Source of the DNA: Rhizopus sp. PT2906
Taxonomy: Eukaryota > Mucoromycota > Mucoromycetes > Mucorales > Rhizopodaceae
NCBI GenBank assembly: GCA_025529335.1
Contig: JAMYHX010000062.1
Coordinates: 1-64,000, forward strand
Direction of reading: 5' to 3'
DNA: 64,000 bases
Both the position numbers and the translations under genes were made by a program. Below are positions 41,473 through 50,887 of the stretch, piece by piece (position 1 is the stretch's first letter; each line of letters starts with the position of its first letter). Under the pieces are notes generated by a model. That model made no database searches and was not told the origin of the DNA. It saw only the letters and a program-made list of their open reading frames with translations.

Positions 41473-42520
41473 TCATAATTCATCATAAGTATTATAAGGA
41501 GGAGATGCATAAATAGAGGCTGCTTGTTTCCGTTTATCTTCATAAGCCAGTCGTTCTGCTCGTTTCATAACTACCTTTAGAGTAGTAGGATGAGGTATTA
41601 TCGAATCCTTCATCATTGCTGTCATGAGTGATCGGTAGTGAGGTGTAAGTGAGTCGATGTACCGCTTGAACAGTGAAGGCTCACTCAGGTTCATGTTGGC
41701 ATTTGTAGAATAAGTGTAAAACTTTTGGTTATAATTTTGAATGGTATCATAATCTTTCATTTTTAAATTAAGCAGGTATCCTATGTATCGTTCTTGGCGC
41801 GGAGTCGCCAACTTGGCTTGATCTGAATATTGATTCATGTAGGCTTGTCTGGCTTCTGTCCATGTCATGTGCTTATTGTTGATTAAGTGATTTTGAACCC
41901 AGGATAGACGATTAGGAGGCACGGCGTGCACCAGCAACGCCCTCCACACAAGATCGATTGACATATTGGCAGATTGGGCAAACGTTCTAGCGTACATCTC
42001 AAATTGATCCAGAAATTCTTGTGCTGACAATGTTCCCTGCGTGGCCTTGGCCGTAGGTGTAACCAAGGACATTGTTGTCGTCGTCGTTGTTGTTGTTGCT
42101 TGTTTGCCTCCTGGCCCTGTTATTCCAAATATATCTTCTGCCACATCTGAACATGGTTAAATATTAGTGATAAATACAAAATCAATATACGAATTAATGC
42201 ACACCTTCTTCAATTACAGGACGCTCCAAGTCATCCGTATTTGCCATCACGATCCGCTCTTCCTTCTCCTTTTGTACATAATGAAAAGATGAATCAGGAT
42301 GCTTCATGCTCTTTATGATAGACATCAGAGCACCAAGACGATCAAATCGATTTACTAAGTTATACAATATCTTCTTTGAACTATCATTTGACGCTTGGAA
42401 TGCAAATTCAAGTTCTTTAGCGCAGCATAAGAACAGATCCGCAGCCTGAACGAGGGATCGCGTCATGTTTAATGAGTTCTCCCGTTGTGACAGTTTATTA
42501 TATGGATCAAGGTTATTCAT
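41473..42520 (-). CDS. Retrotransposon Gag-like capsid-domain protein, two exons
   Basis: Exons 42205-42520 and 41473-42146 give 329 residues in one uninterrupted frame. Exon 1 is a helical region (MTRSLVQAADLFLCCAKELE, LYNLVNRFDRLGALMSIIKS). Exon 2 has a Thr-run linker and then a Ty3/gypsy-type Gag capsid fold: EFLDQFEMYARTFAQSANMS, WVQNHLINNKHMTWTEARQA, IGYLLNLKMKDYDTIQNYNQ and LKVVMKRAERLAYEDKRK. The protein ends PPYNTYDEL, with no zinc knuckle, protease or reverse transcriptase behind it and no LTR seen. The intact frame and intron suggest either a domesticated Gag or a solo-gag element. Confidence 0.75.
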
Positions 42521-42892
42521 GAGTAAATAAATAATTAAAAAAGAAAAAAGAAAGAAATAAAAAAAAATAGAGAAAAAAAGGACTTTTATAACCTTTTTAC
42601 TATTTTTTGTTTTCTTTGTTCAGTTTAGCATAATGAAATCTTATTTAAAGGGATCAACCGTCCTTCTTCGCTTTCTTTCTCTCTTCTATTCATTCTCTGA
42701 TTTCCTTTTTGCAAGGAAAACAAAGCAGGGAAGGAGGAGGAATACATTCCATAAATGAAAAAATGAAAAAACAAACTGTACAGAGTTCAATTTAGCATGA
42801 AATAAAAGGATAAATTAAATCAATGAAATTTAAAATGATTGGCCATGCACGCGCCTATCCCTTTTTTTTATTTTTATTATTTTTTATTCAGC
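42521..42892. promoter_or_regulatory. Divergent promoter region
   Basis: This 372 bp spacer separates the starts of the Gag-domain gene and the rhomboid gene. It has A-rich and T-rich runs and no frame of interest. Confidence 0.35.
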
Positions 42893-43843
42893 ATGTTTAC
42901 CTTAGGCCGTGTGTCTAGATTGACTAGACACAATCTATTCACAAAGATACCCATTCGTACATACATTAGACCTCATTACTATGACAATTCATTATCAAAA
43001 GCAATGAAGCAACAACAAAACCCTTTTCGACGCATCGGTCGTTTTTTGGATGAAATGGATCATAAAAAGGTACTGTGGACCATGATTGGTACCAATGTTG
43101 TCGTCTTTTGTTGTTGGCAATATGCAAAGGACTCTTATAAACAATTCGGTGACCCACGCTGGCTGGACTTTATGTGTCGTCACTTTACTCTAAACAAGAC
43201 ATCGATGGAAGCAAGTCAGTATCATACCTTGCTTACCTCCACCTTTTCACATTCCTCATTGCCTCACCTGGCAATGAACATGTTTGTTCTACAGTCCATG
43301 GGCGAAAGTGTATTAAAGGCTATAGGCACTTCTCGCTTCTTGTTGCTTTATACAGGTGCTGGCGTAGTCGCTTCACTCAGTTCGTTAGTCTACTCAAAAT
43401 ACATTCGACCCTTACTGGAAACAAACAAGTTTGGTTATAGACAAAGTAGGAATACATTATCATTAGGAGCATCTGGATCGCTCATGGGTCTCGCTAGCTT
43501 TTTTGCAGCTGCATGTAAGTTGTTGTTGTGTGTATAGATGGTGACATTGATACATTAAACATTGCATTACATACTTGTAGTTCCAAAAACTACCTTTTAT
43601 GTATTCTTTATCATTCCAATGCCTGCTCTTGCTTGTGTAGGTTTGTTTGCTGCTGTTGATGTTTATCTAGCAAGTACATTAAATGTAAGTGGCAATAGAT
43701 AAAAAAAAAACATGATCCTAATTCATTGTTTATAGAGCGGTATCCTTGATAGTGCAGCTCATGTGGGTGGTGCTGTGTATGGGTTAGGTTACTGGTTCTT
43801 AAGAGTTAAGCCAATGTTGAGAACAGGTCGATGGAGATTTTGA
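42893..43843 (+). CDS. PCP1: Mitochondrial rhomboid protease (Pcp1/PARL)
   Basis: Intramembrane serine protease of the mitochondrial inner membrane. Exons 42893-43514, 43581-43684 and 43736-43843 give 277 residues. The start MFTLGRVSRLTRHNLFTKIP is an Arg-rich presequence; an upstream in-frame ATG at 42839 adds a hydrophobic run and is less likely. The catalytic Ser lies in LGASGSLMGLASF, the His in SAAHVGGAVYGLGYW, and the oxyanion HLAMNMF precedes them. There are six or seven membrane spans as expected of PARL-type enzymes, and the catalytic dyad is intact. Confidence 0.93.
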
Positions 43844-46800
43844 TGAGTCTGTGTATAAAGTAATGTGTATGTGTAAGTAAAATAAAAAGATAGTATATGT
43901 AGTTTGTCCCTCTCTCTCTTTTTCTCTCTTTGATGAATTGAAAGAGAAAGAGGAAAGAAAGCGTTGTAACGATCCATTTGCATGATCACCCTCTCCTTTC
44001 TTTCCTTTAAAGCATTCTTTGAATGTCTTTTGGATATCATGTTAAACTGACTTTTCTTTCCCCCTTTTATTACTTGTCGAAAATTGCTTTTTCATCAGAA
44101 CATTGCGAGAGGGTGTAAGAGAAACCTTTTTCAGTTTTATATTACCAAGCATTCTTTTTATACAGATTTACCTATGGTTGCTACAGTTACACAACAAAGG
44201 AGTCTTAAGAGGTCATTGATGCAGCCTTTTCTGTATACGCCAGCATCTCCTTTTTCAGCATTCTCTGCCCTTGATAAAAAAAAGAGGGAAAGTTTTAATT
44301 TTGATTTTATGGAATGAAACATTATTCAGTAATACAACAGTTTTAAACTAGCCTTCTCGTCAATTCGTATGAGCTTGTTTACTGGACATGTCAATGTCTC
44401 CCTTTTCATCTAGGGCAGTTTTAGGGGTGTACAAAGGGGACCTACTATGGTTAGCATTCAAAAGACCTTTCTTAATCTACGCTCAGGCAGCTACCGCAGA
44501 CGCCATGAATCAGTGTCGTGGGCTTAGTATGAGGTATTAAGATGACTTTGATTTGTGTACGGAATATATATATGTATTGATTATATTTCGTCAAAGGGTG
44601 TATAATCTTCTATGGTATAAACGTATAAACACGACAGCTTAGAAAGGCGTAAAGAAGGTTGTTTCTATTTGTATTATTACCATAAAGGAACATTAAGCGT
44701 GTATCTCAGAAATCAAGTGGTAGTATTGGTCGCTGCAATCCAGGATCGGTTTAGACATGACAACAAATTCTACAGACACTTGTTGACATAAGAAAGGTCT
44801 TTACACTTTATTCACAAATTATTCATACACTGATGATAATTTCAAATAACAAATAATAATAATAATAAAAGAGAGCCCACAAGAAGCAAAAGAATGAGAT
44901 ATAAAAGAAATGATTAGTAAATCAGTTATTAAATTGATATTAAATACTTACATTATAAAGAAGAGGATTTATAAGAGAAAAGTAAGAAAAGTGAGTAAAT
45001 ATATAAAAAAATTATGAATATTTTACCCGAAGTGCATCGTGGGTTAGGCCAGCGATAACTGGCCAGGAAAGAGCGAAGAAAAAGAGCAAGCAAGAGATAA
45101 GAGAGAGAGAGCAAGAAAGAGAGCGGATGGGACCAAGATCTGGTAAGAACCAAACTACCCCCAACTAGCACCGGTTACTGTTTTCGATTTTATTCTCTAT
45201 AATACTATATATTAGTTTCTTACAAGAGTAAAGAATATAGCATTACCTTAGGGCTAGCTGGGGAATAGCTGGTCTTACTTTTTGGTCCAAAGAAGAAAAG
45301 AAAAAGAGAAGTCAGGGTCAGACCATTTAAACAAAGTCTCTAGTAGCGTTTCATTTTGTATAAAGTCTTGACCAAATTTATCTTTTCTCAAAAGCATCAA
45401 GCTCATTTTATGTATTATTAAATGTTGTCTTTTTAAACAATAAAGAAGACATAGAAAATCAACTAACGTGTTAATTGATCTTGTAATGTGTGCGAATAAT
45501 TTCTGAAAAAAGTGTTTATAAAATGACACTTTCTCTCTTTTGTATTAATTCATGTTAAGTGGTTATATAGAGACTCGTCGACTTCTAGCTTCTATTGCTC
45601 TTATCAATGCTTCAGTGTTGTACAGTTGTGTGCCTAGGGCTTACGTCATGTACTGCTGCAAATGCTGTGCAGATGTGTTTTGCACAAAACGCTTCTCAGT
45701 AAGGACACCGTTTTGAAGTCTATCACGCTCTTTGAGATAGACAATGCAAAGAGATCAAACAAAAAAGGGCGCGGGGGGAGTCAGTTTCTATCCTCCTTCG
45801 ATTGAACCCTGAAAGTAGAGAGTAGCAAAAAGTGCGCCATTGAAACTATACACAAAATCACGAGTACATATTCGGATATGAATTACAAGAGTAAGAAATA
45901 CTTGGGAAAAGAGAAACGTTGCTTTAGAAAATAGCTGATCGCTGGTATGGTGGATTTTGTCTGTTTTGCGTCAAAAGAAACGTAGCACTATTGCATGTAT
46001 TGTTGACAAAACTCTTGTAAAGCTTTCGAAAGCGGTGTGTATATTAATTGCGTTAAAGAGATAAAAACGGAGCCAAAAAAGATAATCAACGATCAGATCT
46101 AATGAATGAATAGTTCATGTTGATTCAAATACTCACAATGAGAGACTTATTCCACATGAGTACAGAAAGCATACCTCCACCAAACTCTGCCTTGAAAAGT
46201 AAATGTCCTGGTGATCTTGGCTCGTTGTCCTAAGTCAGCTGTTTTCTGAGAATAAAACGCAGCCAGAAAGTCTATTACCATATTGCATGAATCGACTTGA
46301 TGGACAGTCTATCTCTTGTCTTCCTTTTTGAAATAACCTCAAAGATTTAATTTACAACCATGACATTTTTCTTACCAATGGAGATCATATTTAGCTTCAA
46401 TGATAATGAAAGCGTGCGTTCCAGAACTAAACAGAACCTTCGGACAAACCATCGGATAAGAAAGAGATATCATAGCCGACCTTATTCCCAAGACTCGTGA
46501 TCACATTTAGTATGTACTATTTCTTTAGTAAACGAAGTTTCCTTTATATATGAACCAAGTCGTTTCTCTCTCTTTTGCTAGCGATATGATGATATGTATA
46601 TCCAAAATTGGATATATTGAATTTTTAGAATATTTGAGAAGCTAAAATCTCAAACGAAACCAGCCATTAGCTTGGCCGATTTGCAAGCTTTTTGAAATGT
46701 AAAAAGAGTCTACCTGAACAAAAAATGGCAATGATTTTTGCTCTTGGTTATAGAAATAAGCACATGCTCAAGCCTATTGCTTCAAAATATTGTTTGGCGC

Positions 46801-47457
46801 CATTTCTCCACTTTGGTGTTCCCTCTTCCGGAAATAAGGTTATGTTGTAAACGGATACTTCACACGCTCAGTCTTTGATTACACTACATCAATACGTGAT
46901 ATATAGACAAAGAACGTAGACCGCGGCCATTCTCTTTGTAAAATCTGCCACGAAAAGGACTTACCAATAGCAATGACTGCCATCCGATTCCGTCATGACT
47001 GTTGGTTAGGGAGGAATCATCTATTTCATCTCATTTTTTGACTTGTAGATTTTAGTAAAGTTATACAAAAACATAGTCCGCGATCCTATGTATCGACTCT
47101 GCTGATAAGCTCACTGCTAGTTTATTTTCATTTTTTTTCGTGTAGCGTACACACGACGATTTTGTCCACTTGCCACGAGATGAAGGGAGCACAAACGTAG
47201 GCTTTAGCTCCATTGCTCCCTCAGAACGGAATCCTTGTTATTCCGATAATAAGCGACTCAAACCGGGATGATTGAATGCTAAAGATTTTCAACATGGTGT
47301 CCTTTTTAAACGGCATCATCAAATACATTGAACAGAGAGAGAGAAAAAAAAAGATTTATACTCTTTTTTCTTTGAGAAATTAAACCAAATTAGAGAAAAA
47401 GACATTTTTATTTGAAACAGACAAATATCTGAAGCGTGAGATTTAGTCATTTCCGAA
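43844..47457. other. Gene-poor region of 3.6 kb
   Basis: The longest stretch without a supported gene. It has purine-rich strings (45060-45120), TAA repeats near 44850 and many short frames lacking protein character. A possible micro-ORF lies at 44174-44317. I find no tRNA, LTR pair or recognisable TE domain. Confidence 0.45.
44174..44317 (+). CDS. Possible small protein, 47 residues
   Basis: ATG at 44174 gives MVATVTQQRSLKRSLMQPFL and a Phe/Ser-rich end FSALDKKKRESFNFDFME. The composition is plausible for a short regulatory peptide. A T-rich leader and an AG just upstream (tatacag) would allow a 5' exon. There is no family match that I know, and it may be chance. Confidence 0.25.
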   Translation: MVATVTQQRSLKRSLMQPFLYTPASPFSAFSALDKKKRESFNFDFME

Positions 47458-48338
47458 TTACTTTCTCTTCCAAATAGCAATCTTTTCTCTTCCCAATCTT
47501 GATTCATGACCTTTAGCATCCTTGATGAAGAGCAAGTCAAAATGAGCAGATAATAAATCCTTGTACCTAAATAAATAGAGTTATAAACTGTCTTTGTTTC
47601 AATTCATCATCTTACACTTGTTCGCTAACGGCATAAGGTGGGCCACCTTCATGATTATCGATAGGATACATCAGTGTAACGAAAACACCGCCTTTTTTGA
47701 TAATTTCGCTGTATCTCTTTGCCCAATCAGGTCTGAGAACAGGTGGTAAAGCACATAAGAACCTAAACAAAAAAAAATAAATAAAATAAAATCGTACAAG
47801 TTTGTGTGTGAATATTACGTGTAATCATAGGCAAGATCATAGCCTCCGTCAGGGACATCAAAGTTGAAGAAATCAGCACATAGAAATTGATAATTATGCT
47901 CGGCAGCGTCAGGATGGTTCTATAATGATACTATGAGCTTTGGGCATTATTAACGTAAATATAGAGTGGTACCTTTAACAATGACTCAACACAAGTAGGA
48001 CTCAGGTCAATACCAGTTACGTGTCTTTTTTCGTTGGCCAAAAAGACAACATCATAGCCTAAAGTATCCAGAGATTAGGATATCTATTAAAAGAAAAAAA
48101 AAAAAAGTTACCTGATCCGCATCCGGGAACAAGAGCTTTTCCATGATCAGGAATAAGGGAACGTGTTTCTTCATTCTCAAGCAATTCAACCAAAGCAGGA
48201 CTAGGCTCTCCAGCATCCCAGCCCGTATTTCCTTCTTTCCAATGACCTTCCCAATCGTGTGTATCAATATCTGCAAGATATAAAAGGTAAATATGCATTC
48301 TTCATAAACCAGGGTATTAACTAACCTGCCACTGTCAT
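47458..48338 (-). CDS. TPMT-superfamily thiol methyltransferase
   Basis: SAM-dependent methyltransferase of the thiopurine/thiol S-methyltransferase family. Six short exons start MTVA (48338), then DIDTHDWEGHWKEGNTGWDA. GWDAGEPSPALVELL is the family signature, and the SAM motif is GKALVPGCGSGYDVVFLA. Then come NEKRHVTGIDLSPTCVESLL, FFNFDVPDGGYDLAYDYTFL, the catalytic-site neighbourhood LPPVLRPDWAKRYSEIIKKG, and the end GREKIAIWKRK. The length of about 220 residues is normal. Likely cytosolic; it detoxifies sulfide, thiols, thiocyanate or metalloids in relatives, and the substrate here is unknown. Confidence 0.88.
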
Positions 48339-48717
48339 TATTAATAATAATAAAAAGGAAAAGGAAAAAGTATCAGGTTATTTAAATATGAAGCCGATGA
48401 TGGCATCTATTTTACCGGATATCGGCAATGCAAAAAAAAGTTGAGCCACATGAAAAATGGAGTGCGTGAAACGATCATTCATCCACTTTTTAATAAGGTT
48501 TATTTTTCTCTCTCTGGCTACAAAATAAACGTTCCTTTTATCCTCCTTTGGATCTTTCGTATCCCCACGTTTCGTTCTCCTACTTATATCCCCTTTTCTC
48601 TCTCTCTCTCTCTCTCTGTCTCTTTCTTTCTTTTTTTTTTTTTTTTTCTTACCTTCTCTCACTCCCTTCTTTACACCCCGGTTCATTCAAGAAACGTTCC
48701 TCCTTTCCTTTACTATA
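48339..48717. promoter_or_regulatory. Divergent promoter with CT-rich leader
   Basis: This 379 bp spacer separates the TPMT-type gene and the Zn2Cys6 gene. A (TC)n/T-rich run at 48596-48650 forms the probable leader of the plus-strand gene. Confidence 0.35.
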
Positions 48718-49464
48718 ATGAATACCACAAGTACCGCGCCCTTGGAAAATGTAGCTGTCAAGCTGGCTACGGATAAAACAAGACGCAAGCGACTTAAAGT
48801 GATCAGTGCATGTTGTGAATGTAGAAGAAAAAAGACTAAATGTAATGGAGAGAAACCTTGTGTTGGTTGTATAAAGACAAATGTTGAATGCAAGTATGCC
48901 AACAATAACAACAACAACAACAATTCTCAACAATCTATCAAGACGGCAAGTAAATCAACTGCTACTACTACTACTACTTCTGCTTCTACTTCTACTTCTA
49001 CAACCACTACCACAACACCTACAACTCCTATTGTTGCCAATGCTAACAATACGACAACAAATACTTTCAACACGAATCAAATGAATGACATAAATAAACT
49101 TTCTCTTCAATCGATCGAACAACGTCTTGCTGCTATTGAAGATATTCTCCAGTTATTATTACAACAACAACAACAGCAGATTTCGGAATCCCGTCATATG
49201 AACTCCGGTTATCCCTCATCTCATTCCGGTAATTATTACGGTAAAAGAAAGCATGAAGAGATAGATGATTACTACTCTATCCGATTGCCTCCTCCTTTAA
49301 ACTATTCTGAATCTTCCTCTTCTTCATCCGTTTCCTCTACTTCTCCAAAATTGAATACAATCCAAAACTTGTTAAATGAAGGTGATAATAAACAACATTA
49401 TCATCCATCAAGGCCCTCTGCTTTTTATAGATTAACTGCCGGTTCAGATACTCGTTACTATTAA
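48718..49464 (+). CDS. Zn2Cys6 binuclear cluster transcription factor
   Basis: Single exon of 248 residues. The fungal Zn2Cys6 domain lies at about residues 30-60: ISACCECRRKKTKCNGEKPC followed by VGCIKTNVECKY, with all six cysteines at the usual spacing. Asn8 and long Thr/Ser runs follow, then a coiled-coil-like helix (NDINKLSLQSIEQRLAAIED) with a Gln run, and a Ser-rich tail. The large middle homology region of full-length Zn-cluster activators is absent, so this is a short form. The target genes are unknown. Confidence 0.9.
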   Translation: MNTTSTAPLENVAVKLATDKTRRKRLKVISACCECRRKKTKCNGEKPCVGCIKTNVECKYANNNNNNNNSQQSIKTASKSTATTTTTSASTSTSTTTTTTPTTPIVANANNTTTNTFNTNQMNDINKLSLQSIEQRLAAIEDILQLLLQQQQQQISESRHMNSGYPSSHSGNYYGKRKHEEIDDYYSIRLPPPLNYSESSSSSSVSSTSPKLNTIQNLLNEGDNKQHYHPSRPSAFYRLTAGSDTRYY

Positions 49465-49595
49465 CTATTATTTATTATTACTATTATTATTATTATTATT
49501 TTTTTTGCTATACCCTTTTATACACATTTAAATAATAAAAAAAAAAATTAAAAACTGACTTTTTTTTCTTCTTTTTTTTTTTTATATAAATAAAA

Positions 49596-50723
49596 ATGAG
49601 TGAAAAATACAGACACTTGAAAGTAAAAGAGCTTCAAGGTATTTTTTAAATAGACTCAAAAAAGGGAGGACTACTAATAACATATTGACAGAACTCTTGG
49701 AAAAGAACGGCCTTTCACAAACAGGCAAAAAGGAAGAACTTATAGAAAGACTGGTAGATTGTGATAAGCGCAAAGAGTTGGAAAAGTTGGAAAAAGAATT
49801 CAATTTGGACGAATTCACTGATCCAAAACTGTGAGTCATTCTTTTTTTTATATTTATAAAAGTATTAATCATGGTTCCTTAGTCATTCATTTGACATATT
49901 GAAGGAAAGTGTTCTTTCTGATGACGATGACTTACTGGACGACGAACTCATGACTCCTCTTCCAACAACAACAACAACAACAACAACAACAAAACCCGTT
50001 ACTACTTCTACTACTGAAAAGACAACGACGACGACGACACCGACAAAAGCAACAACGAACGAATCCAAGCAAGAACAATCTGCTTTCAAGTTTACTCCCA
50101 TCACCTTTGAGAAAAAGGAATCTGCCAAAAAGGAAACTTCTATTTCAGACCAGGCCAAACTAGACGCTCAAAAGAAACTGGAACGAATGAAACGCTTCGG
50201 TGTGAAATTAAGTGAAGAAGAAATGAAACAGATTCGTGCTGCGCGATTTGGTACGCTGAATGAACAAAAGAAACAGGACGTCACCACCAAGACAACCAAA
50301 AAGGTCGAACAAGGCAAAGTGACTAAAAAGAAGACACCCATCAAGAAAAACCTATCGACATTGAATAAAAAGCCTATCAATATCGAGCGCATCGTAGACA
50401 AACTGAACAAGACTCAGTTGGGCAAGACTCAGAAGAAGCATGATGCTAGAACCATCGTATTTGACAATGGCAAAAGAAACAAGGACAAGAAAAAAACAGC
50501 TGATCATACGATGCATGGTCGTATTGTCACTATTGATCATGCAACACCCAATCGTGCTGTCAAGATTCAGAAAAACAAACATGCTTCTCCTTTTGTTAGT
50601 AAGAAAAGAAATGTTTTCATTCAGCAAGAAAATGCTCAGGTATATAAATATATGTCTATTGGCGACTAGGTGAATTAACTGTCTTTTGTATAGAATCTCA
50701 AGTTCAAAAGGAGAAGAACATGA
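49596..50723 (+). CDS. SAP-domain RNA/DNA-binding protein (Tho1/SARNP-like)
   Basis: The SAP motif is ELLEKNGLSQTGKKEELIERL in exon 2 (49692-49830), preceded in exon 1 by MSEKYRHLK and, in another frame, VKELQ. Exon 3 (49883-50639) has a Thr-run linker, then the Tho1/SARNP-type segment KKLERMKRFGVKLSEEEMKQ and IRAARFGTLNEQ. A second copy-like basic region follows, then exon 4 (50694-50723) encodes NLKFKRRRT. Relatives act in mRNA export with TREX. As written, exon 1 has one extra A near 49620-49623 relative to the frame that gives LKVKELQ, so either a shorter exon 1 is used or the sequence holds an indel. Confidence 0.75.
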
Positions 50724-50887
50724 TACCCTTTCGTTTTTACATGATAAAAAATAAAAAAAAAAAGCCGTCGATTTTATTACCATTAAAAAAGCAAGAAAAA
50801 ACATGTACAAGAGACAAGCATCTCTTTTGCAACACACAAGAGGGTAAGTTTTGATAAACAAAAAAAGAAATGATGATAAACATCTAT

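Noticed and set aside
44820..45280. Possible LTR (purine-rich run and CCAAACTACCCCC string)
   Set aside because: No second copy, no TG...CA ends and no pol domain nearby.
45790..45830. Second T-loop-like string (minus strand agggttcaat)
   Set aside because: No complementary T-stem and no cloverleaf; not a tRNA.
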